A DNA stretch of 64,000 bases, from the NCBI RefSeq assembly GCF_028640845.1, contig NC_080540.1, forward strand, positions 96,956,061 through 97,020,060. The letters run 5' to 3'. The DNA comes from Ahaetulla prasina. Its lineage: Eukaryota; Chordata; Lepidosauria; Squamata; Colubridae. The translations under genes were made by a program, and so were the position numbers. Shown here piece after piece: positions 57,488 to 64,000 of the stretch. The notes beneath the pieces are model-generated. The model had not been told where the DNA came from. It searched no databases and was given only the letters and a program-made list of their open reading frames with translations. Position 1 is the stretch's first letter. Each line of letters starts with the position of its first letter.

Positions 57488-58545
57488 ATGGCTACTAAAC
57501 CACCTAAGACTGGGGGTAGAAGGGGTTCTGAACCAGCTTTAGAAGATTTGATTAAAGAGCAAGGGAAAGTGTTTGAAGAAAGGTTTAAGGAGATGATGGA
57601 TAATAATGAGAAAATAAGAGAAGAAATAAAAGAGAATAATAAAAAAATAAGAGAAGATATTTTGATGGCTTTCCAAGGTTTGGCAAAAAGACTGGAGGTG
57701 GTGGAGGAGGAGGTGCAAGAAATTGCTCAGTCAAATCAGCAAATAGAAAATAGAATGGGGGGAATGCAAATCAAATTGGACAAAAATGAAGATCAAGTGG
57801 GGGTGATGCAGTATAGAATGATGGAAGGAGCTCTGAGAATTAGGGGCTTGAATGAGGAAAAAGGGGAAGATTTAAAAAAAAATTTATCAGAAGCTCTGGC
57901 TGAACTAATTGAACTTGATCCACAAGAGGTTGCTTATCAAATTGACAAAATTTATAGAGTTAATTCCTGGATTGCTAGGCAGAAGAAACTTCCTAGAGAC
58001 ATTGTGGTTTATTTTTTGAAAAGAACAGTGAGAAATCAAATTTTGCAAGTTGCATTTCAGAAAAACTTGAAAATAGGAGAACAGGAGCTGAAGGTTTTGA
58101 AAGAGATTCCTCCCAAGATGTTAAGGGATAGAAAGACTTTACATTTTTTACACAAGAACTTAAGAAATACCAGATTCAATTTAGATGGGAGGTTCCAGTT
58201 GGTTTGACAGTGTATTATCAAGGAAGGAGATATCGTATTGATACAGTGCTTAAGGCCAAAGATTTTCTTTCTACCGTGCTGAAACTTGAAGTAGAAATAA
58301 TAGAAAAAAGAATTCAAGAGATTCAAATGGGTGTGGAAGCTGAGGTGATTCCAGTGATGTTACCATCTGAGAAACAACCACAAGAACAAAGACTGACGAG
58401 GGGAGCCCTTAAGCGTAAAGAAAAAGAGCAACAAACTCAAAGTAAAGTTCAGGATTCTGCTACAGAAGGAGCATGGCCGAAGATACGGGAGGACGATCTT
58501 CAGCTGATCGCTCAAAAGCTTCAGCAGGCAAGTAATGGCAAATAA
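57488..58545 (+). pseudogene. L1 ORF1 with one frameshift
   Basis: The first 239 codons (57488-58207) give MATKPPKTGGRRGSEPALED, a coiled coil of roughly residues 30-105 rich in Glu and Lys, an RRM-like region (about 115-185) and the start of the C-terminal domain. A one-base phase change near 58165-58190 moves the remainder (TVYYQGRRYRIDTVLKAKDF..., to 58545) into another frame. Its stop overlaps the ORF2 start by 11 nt. Otherwise the protein has the full L1 ORF1 plan, an RNA-binding trimer. Confidence 0.85.
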
Positions 58546-59575
58546 AATCTTGACCTGGAATGTCAATGGTTTGAATTCAGCTCAGAAGAGAAGAAAAATA
58601 TTTCATTATTTGAAACAATTTAGAAATGATGTGATTTGCTTACAAGAAACGCATATTAAACTATCAGATCAAAAGTACTTAATAAACTCAAAGTTAGGTA
58701 AACATTTTGTTGCCTCAGCTTTGGACAAAAAACATGGCATAGTGGTTTATTTGAGAAAAGATATACCAGCCAAGTTAATAGAGGCAGATATTCACGGAAG
58801 ATATATTGCTATTGAACTTACAATAGAAACAAAAAAGACCCTTTTGTTTGGTATATATGCACCCAATCAGCAACAAGAAAAATTTTATAGAATGTTGTAT
58901 GATAAGTTGATTCTATGGGATTATAAATCGTGTATTATATTGGGAGATTGGAATGGAGTAATAGATACATGAAAGGACAAGAGAATTTTTTCTAAGAAGA
59001 TACCTGCACATGCAAAGCTGCCTAAATCCTTTTTTGACATGATAGAAGATTTTGAGTTGAGAGATGTATGGAGACTGCGGAATTTGGAGGAAAGAGACTA
59101 TACTTTTTTCTCTGATAGGCATCAATCCTTCTCACGTATTGATTTTATTTTAATTTCTAATGATTTGCTTTTTAGGGTGAAGAAAACTAAGATATTTCCA
59201 AGATGTTTGTCTGATCATAGTCCTGTTTGGATGGAATTGCAATATAGAAAAGAAGGTAGAAGAACTTGGAGATTAAATGAAAATTTGTTTAGATATCAGG
59301 ATAATGTAAATCAATGTAAAAAGCAAATGAAAGAATTTTTTGATTATAATTTGAATAACGAAACATCGATAGAAATGGTTTGGGACGCCAGTAAAGCTTT
59401 TATGAGAGGTGTATTAATATATATTAATAATAGACAGAGAAATAAGCAACAAAGACAGTGTAGGTATTTAGAAGAGGAAATTTATAAGAAAATTAAGAGA
59501 AAGAAGAAACTTGAAAAACATTTGATAAGTGGAGTTAATACACAAATTGGATATTTTGCGACTTTGTTGATTTGA
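58535..59575 (+). pseudogene. L1 ORF2 endonuclease domain, one stop, RT absent
   Basis: Opens MANKILTWNVNGLNSAQKRR at 58535 and reads LQETHIK (catalytic Glu), GIYAPN and ILGDWNGV up to a TGA at 58970-58972. The same frame resumes through YTFFSDRHQSFSRIDFILIS and LSDHSPVWMEL (catalytic Asp-His). So the apurinic/apyrimidinic-type endonuclease is complete except for one stop codon. The frame ends at 59575 after a Lys-rich stretch, and no RT motif follows in any frame. Confidence 0.85.
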
Positions 59576-61313
59576 AACTTGTGGATTGGAGAGAGACATC
59601 TGCTGGCAGAAAAAAGCACTACAACAAACAATTTGAAATCTGGAAAAAATTACAGTGACCTTGAGCTACAAGAGCCATGAGAAGTTTGAAGGAGGATTTG
59701 TTTTCTTTTAAGCTGTTTGATCTTGACAACCAAAGGAGGTGGAAAATAATAAAACTGTAAATTGGAGTTATAAACAAATCAGAACATCAAAATGTGGCAG
59801 GAACTAATTGAGATGGTTAAAATTATGCATGTATCATTTAATTTTGATAGAAAATGAGACATTGTGTCAGAACATATTCAATTGGATAAAGAGGCTAAGA
59901 ACTAGAAGCAAGAAGACAGCACTGAAGGTAAAGACATTGATGATGAAAAATTAAATGATTACATTGAGAGTAACAAGGAAAGGATAGGAGGAAACAACCT
60001 ACAAAAAAGAAGCAAATTTAGGGAAGAAAAGGAAAGGGGAAACGGCTAGAGGAAATTATTTTTAATGATTACACTGGGATTAACAGTGGCAAAAATAGAA
60101 AGGATAGGATGAAGCAAAAGAGAAAAGAAAAGGGAAAGAAATAGACACAAAAAAGTTTAATGATTATACTGAGATCAACAGTGGGGAAATAAGAAAAGTG
60201 AGAGGAGAAAAGGGGAGTAGATCAGATGGGAATTTAGGGCAAACTAGATGAGTAAAGGATTTAAAAGTCAAAGAAGAAAAGACATAATAATTATAAAAAG
60301 AAAAAAAAAAGAAAAAAAGGAAAATGAGAGAATGGGATAAAGGGATAAAGGGAGGAAAATTTTAAGAGGTGGATTGCTGGATGAACCAAGAGAAAATGGT
60401 TAAAGGAGTAATTAATGGAAAGGAGGAAGGGTAATATGATATATGCCTATAGTTATAAGTTAACTTTATTATTATTAATTTTTGTGAGCGTAATACGAAA
60501 TATATTGTGTAATATGAATGATAGAATGGAGAAAAACAAGGGAAAGGAGGACAGGAAATTTGCTATATACTTATAGAATCAATGAACTGTATTAATATCA
60601 ATATTGTAAAAATTGAATTATGATATAAATTGTGAAATACAAAAAGAATGATAGAACGGTTAATATGATCTTATTATGTATTTAATAGGGGTTAAGATAT
60701 GGAACTTCAAATGAAATTGAAATTGAACAAGATATTAATAGAAATTAAGAAAAGATGATTAAGAGATTAAGATAATGTTTGTATTTGAAAAAGGTGGTGT
60801 AAAAAACAAAACTGAAGAAATATATTATTTTCGGTGAAATGGTAAAATGATTAATAGGGAAATAAGAAATGATAAAGTGGTCCACCATAGAAAATAATTG
60901 ACATTAAGAGGTAATTGTGAAATATCAAGCTATAATAATTAAAAAAAGAAAGTAAGGATCGAAATGACTATGTTTAAATTAAAGGTTTCAATAGAAAAAA
61001 GGAAATAAGAGGAAAAAATTGATGATAATTTATAAATGTGGTGATTTTGAGAAATATATGTGATAAATGGAAAGATAAGATAATGAAATGAAATAAGATA
61101 AAGATTGGAGGCTAGGGCGGATGGTAATATTGATTATAAATTAAATAGTAAGTAGAGATGAAAAATTTAAAAAGTGAATAATATGGCAGAAATTGAAATA
61201 TGTAAATTATATTTGGGAAGTACTTATGTTAAAAACTAAATTTTGACTCAATCAATACTCTATTCAGAAAAAAAATGTACTGTTTATGTTTTTAAAAACA
61301 ATTTTTTTTTACA
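59576..61313 (+). other. C-poor, purine-rich sequence downstream of L1 endonuclease
   Basis: Plus strand very low in C (for example 3 of 60 bases at 60661-60720), without open frames. Three imperfect copies of TTAATGATTACACTGGGATT-like sequence start near 59951, 60061 and 60156. It may be an L1 3' UTR or another element's remains. Confidence 0.45.
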
Positions 61314-61483
61314 AATAGTTCCTTTAGGTTTCCATAGAAACTTGGAAATACTTTGAATCCATGCTGAAGGACTGAATGGTAAAAATCCATGTGAAGCACT
61401 CCTGTGATGCAGGTAGGAACAAAATGCACATATGTTCAATAGCTATAAGAGCCATGCCACATGCTTCCCATGACTCTTCTCTT

Positions 61484-61488
61484 TTATT

Positions 61489-61547
<59 letters not shown>

Positions 61548-61580
61548 TTTTATTTTATTTTATTTTATTTTATTTTATTT
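61484..61580. repeat. (TTTA)n(TTTTA)n tail array
   Basis: About 16 TTTA units followed by several TTTTA units; it is the tail of the minus-strand LINE next to it. Confidence 0.9.
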
Positions 61581-61719
61581 GTCAAACACAACAGTATATA
61601 TAAGCATGAAATAACCATACAAATTGGATACAATCAAAGGGAACATTAGGACAGGAACGGTAGGCACGCTGGTGCTCTTATGCACACCCCTTACAGACCT
61701 CTTAGGAATGTGGTGAGGT

Positions 61720-63298
61720 CAATAGTAGATAGTCTTTGATTAAAGCTTTGGAGATTTTGGGAAGAGACCACAGAGTCAGGTAGTGCATTCCAGGTATTAA
61801 CAACTCTGTTACTGAAGTCATATTTTCTACAATCAAAATTGAAGCGGTTCATATTAAGTTTAAATCTATTGTTTGCTTGTGTATTGTTGCGATTGAAGCT
61901 GAAGTAGTCTTTGACAGGAAGGACATTGTAGCAGATGATTTTATGAGTTATACTCAGGTCATGCTGAAGGCGACGGAGTTCTACATTTTCTAAACTCAGG
62001 ATTTCAAGTCTGGTGGCATAAGGTATTTTGTTGTAATCAGAGGAGTGGAGAACTCTTCTTGTAAAATATTTCTGGACACGCTCAATTGTATTAATGTACG
62101 AAATGAGGTGCAGGTTCTAGACAGGTGAGCTGTATTCGAGAATTGGTCTAGCAAATGTTTTGTATGCTCTGGTTAGTAGTGTAATCTTTCTGGAGAAGAA
62201 GCTATGCAAGATTAAGTTTACAACACTTAAAGCCTTTTTGGGAATGTAGTTGCAATGGGCTTTGGCACTTAGATCGTTTGATATGAAAACTCCAAGATCT
62301 TTGACGGGGTGAGGGTCATCTACAAGGTAATGTCCATCAAGCTTGTATTTAGTGTTCTGATTCTTTTTTCCAATGTGTAAGACTGAGCATTTGCTGGTTG
62401 AGATTTGGAGTTGCCAAATTTTTGACCATTCTGACACAAAGTTAAGGTCTTTTTGAAGGGTAACCGCATTGTTGGTAGAGTTAAACAGTTTAACATCATC
62501 GGTGAAGAGAACACAATTACTTATAATATGGTCACAGAGGTCGTTAATGTATGATATGAAGAGTGTTGGTCCTAGAATGCTGCCTTGGGGAACACCGCTA
62601 TTGACAGGAGCGGAATTTGATAGGGCACTGCCTATTTTGACCACTTGTTTTCTGTTTGACAGGAACTCTGTTATCCAATTGTGGAGGGGTCCGGAGATGG
62701 CATAGGATTTTAGTTTTAGAAGTTTGTCATGTACCACTTAGTTAAATGCTTTACAGATGTCTATGTAAATTACACCTATTGCTTTGCCCTGATCAAGATT
62801 TGTAGTCCATATGTTTTTGCAGTGAAGAAGTTGTAAATTACAGGATAATTTTTTTTCTGAAACCAAATTGTTTATTAGAGAGTAGGTTGTTTGTTTCAAG
62901 GTGGAGAGTGATGGATTGGTTGATGATTGATTCCATTACTTTGCAGGTGATGCAGCATAAAGAAATTGGTCTGTAATTTTCAACTAGGCTGGGCTCTCCT
63001 TTTTTGAAGACAGGGATGACCGTGGCTAGTGACCATAGTTTGGGAAGGGAGCTGGTCCTGACAGATTTTTCAAAGATTATGCTTAAGAGTTTTGCTATAA
63101 CAATGGAAAGCTTTTTGAAGAAGTATGCACATAGACCATCCGGTCCAATAGACAGAGATGGTTTCAGTCTTCGAAGGGCCTTTTCAACATTTTTTTCTGT
63201 GAAATCTATTTGTGTTAGATCGTCATAATCATTGTTGGTATGATTGGGGAATTTTGGGTATGAGCCATTACTGTTAACAAAGACTGAGCCAAAGAATG
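61720..63298 (-). pseudogene. LINE family A ORF2, RT domain, broken
   Basis: Read 5' to 3' on the minus strand: a TFFGSVF segment, KPSLSIGPDGLCAYFFKKL, then SLVENYRPISLCCITCKVME (early RT). Stops and a phase change follow near 62715-62870. An open 206-codon frame (62117-62737) has KLKSYAISGPLHNWITEFLS, SGVPQGSILGPTLF and LFTDDVKLF. The catalytic box reads FTDD rather than FADD, a change near the active site. The C-terminal part (61720-62110) is broken. This copy supplies the RT N-terminus missing at 3483. Confidence 0.75.
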
Positions 63299-64000
63299 TG
63301 TTATGAACTTTTATGAAAAAAAGTTCACAAATTAGGAGAGTAGAAGAGCTTCAGGGAAATACTCAGACCAATGGCAAACTTTATTTTTGCTCACAACATT
63401 TGGGCTATAGAGGTACTTTGCCCCTTTGCAAGCAAAAACAAATTGAACAAGAAAAGCTTTTCCTCCCTGTAGCTTTCCTTGTTCTTCAAGCTAATATGAT
63501 CTGGTCAAGTCATAACATTCTCATTCATGTTTCAGAGTCACATATTAGGACGGGATTAGACCCAGTGTCCTGCATCCACAGAGTCTATTCACCTCTTAGA
63601 CCAATCAGATTAGAGAATATTGTGCCTGGCAGGCATTAAAGAGGTGTATCTTTCCTTGTCAAAATCCCCCAATGCAGCTGCACAAGACACAATGCTTCCC
63701 CCCAAATTCCACAGTAGATCAAAATAAATTCCAGTAGTAACTCGTGGTTGATTTTTTCCCCCGATGTAAAATGTCATTACTGATACTATTCCAAACTCTT
63801 CCTGCCAAAAATCTAATTAGCAGAAATGGAGGAGGACCAGGAGACTGAACAAAAATTTTATAGCTCATGTGGCGTGAAATGAAGCAGGCAAAGGCAGACT
63901 TATGTTCCTGTCAAAGGCCTCATTCCGTTAGTGTAGGGTGACATCACAATTTTTATTTAATTTTGTTGGTGGTTCCTTTGAATCAGTCTTGACTCCTGGC
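63299..64000. other. Unassigned sequence; possible LTR-like stretch on the minus strand
   Basis: In reverse, 63299-63700 has a CTGATTGGTC box, an AATAAAGTTTGCCATTGG segment (polyadenylation-like) and an end at CATAACA, which together resemble a solo LTR. No matching target duplication was found, so this stays a suggestion. The rest shows nothing recognised. Confidence 0.3.

Larger units (their letters stand above)
56235..61313 (+). mobile_element. L1-containing segment between 18-bp direct repeats
   Basis: The word aatagttcctttaggttt stands at 56217-56234 and 61314-61331. Between them lies a plus-strand L1 with ORF1 and endonuclease but no RT. The L1-like start ACTTCCGGTGGCGCC is at 56909. 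Sequence from 56235 to 56908 may be an extended 5' UTR or unrelated DNA. There is no clean poly(A) at 61313; instead a T-rich run precedes the repeat, which argues for caution about one simple insertion. Confidence 0.5.
61484..63298 (-). mobile_element. LINE family A, longest copy
   Basis: Reverse copy of the element at 3483-4822 but extending further 5', into the first RT motifs. Homologous features run from the tail (61484) through the GGACAGGAACGGTAGGCACG 3' UTR signature to about 63298, where unrelated sequence begins. Confidence 0.8.

Overview
The window reads as non-coding, repeat-dense nuclear DNA of a squamate reptile, most likely a snake. The basis is a tRNA-headed Sauria-type SINE, several CR1/L2-group LINE families, L1 copies, short hAT-like MITEs, a young Ty3/gypsy element, a LINE tail made of TTCTA pentamers and long GATA-type (ATCT)n runs. 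I found no exon of a host protein gene, no tRNA or rRNA gene and no CRISPR-like array. Every long reading frame I can interpret belongs to a transposable element, and nearly all of these are broken.

Layout. 0-10 kb: hAT-type MITEs, a Sauria SINE, 5'-truncated LINEs ('family A', CR1/jockey-like, AAAT tail) and a small palindromic MITE. 10.4-15.0 kb: a complete Ty3/gypsy insertion on the minus strand, with two 190-bp LTRs that read as identical and a 5-bp target duplication, but frameshifted gag and pol. 15-27 kb: AT-rich sequence with decayed LINEs, more copies of one MITE family with 8-bp target duplications (one interrupted by a CR1), and an L2-like LINE with a TTCTA tail. 27.4-28.0 kb: CT, AC and GATA-type microsatellites around a second L2-like 3' end. 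27.9-38.3 kb: a direct tandem duplication of about 5.2 kb carrying a CR1 ('family C'), a family A tail and the 3' end of an L1. 37.8-40.7 kb: that L1, complete at both ends with a 16-bp target duplication but lacking most of ORF2. 41-54 kb: two more family C CR1 copies, small LINE/SINE/MITE pieces, a 5'-inverted L1 and several microsatellites. 56-61.3 kb: a second L1 with ORF1 and endonuclease but no reverse transcriptase. 61.5-63.3 kb: the longest family A LINE.

How the parts relate. The LINEs are dead individually, but they show how insertion works: 5' truncation, twin-priming inversion, microsatellite tails and a conserved hairpin in the family C 3' UTR. The MITEs and the Sauria SINE encode no protein and would depend on enzymes supplied elsewhere. 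The window is best read as a record of insertion and duplication, not as a gene locus.
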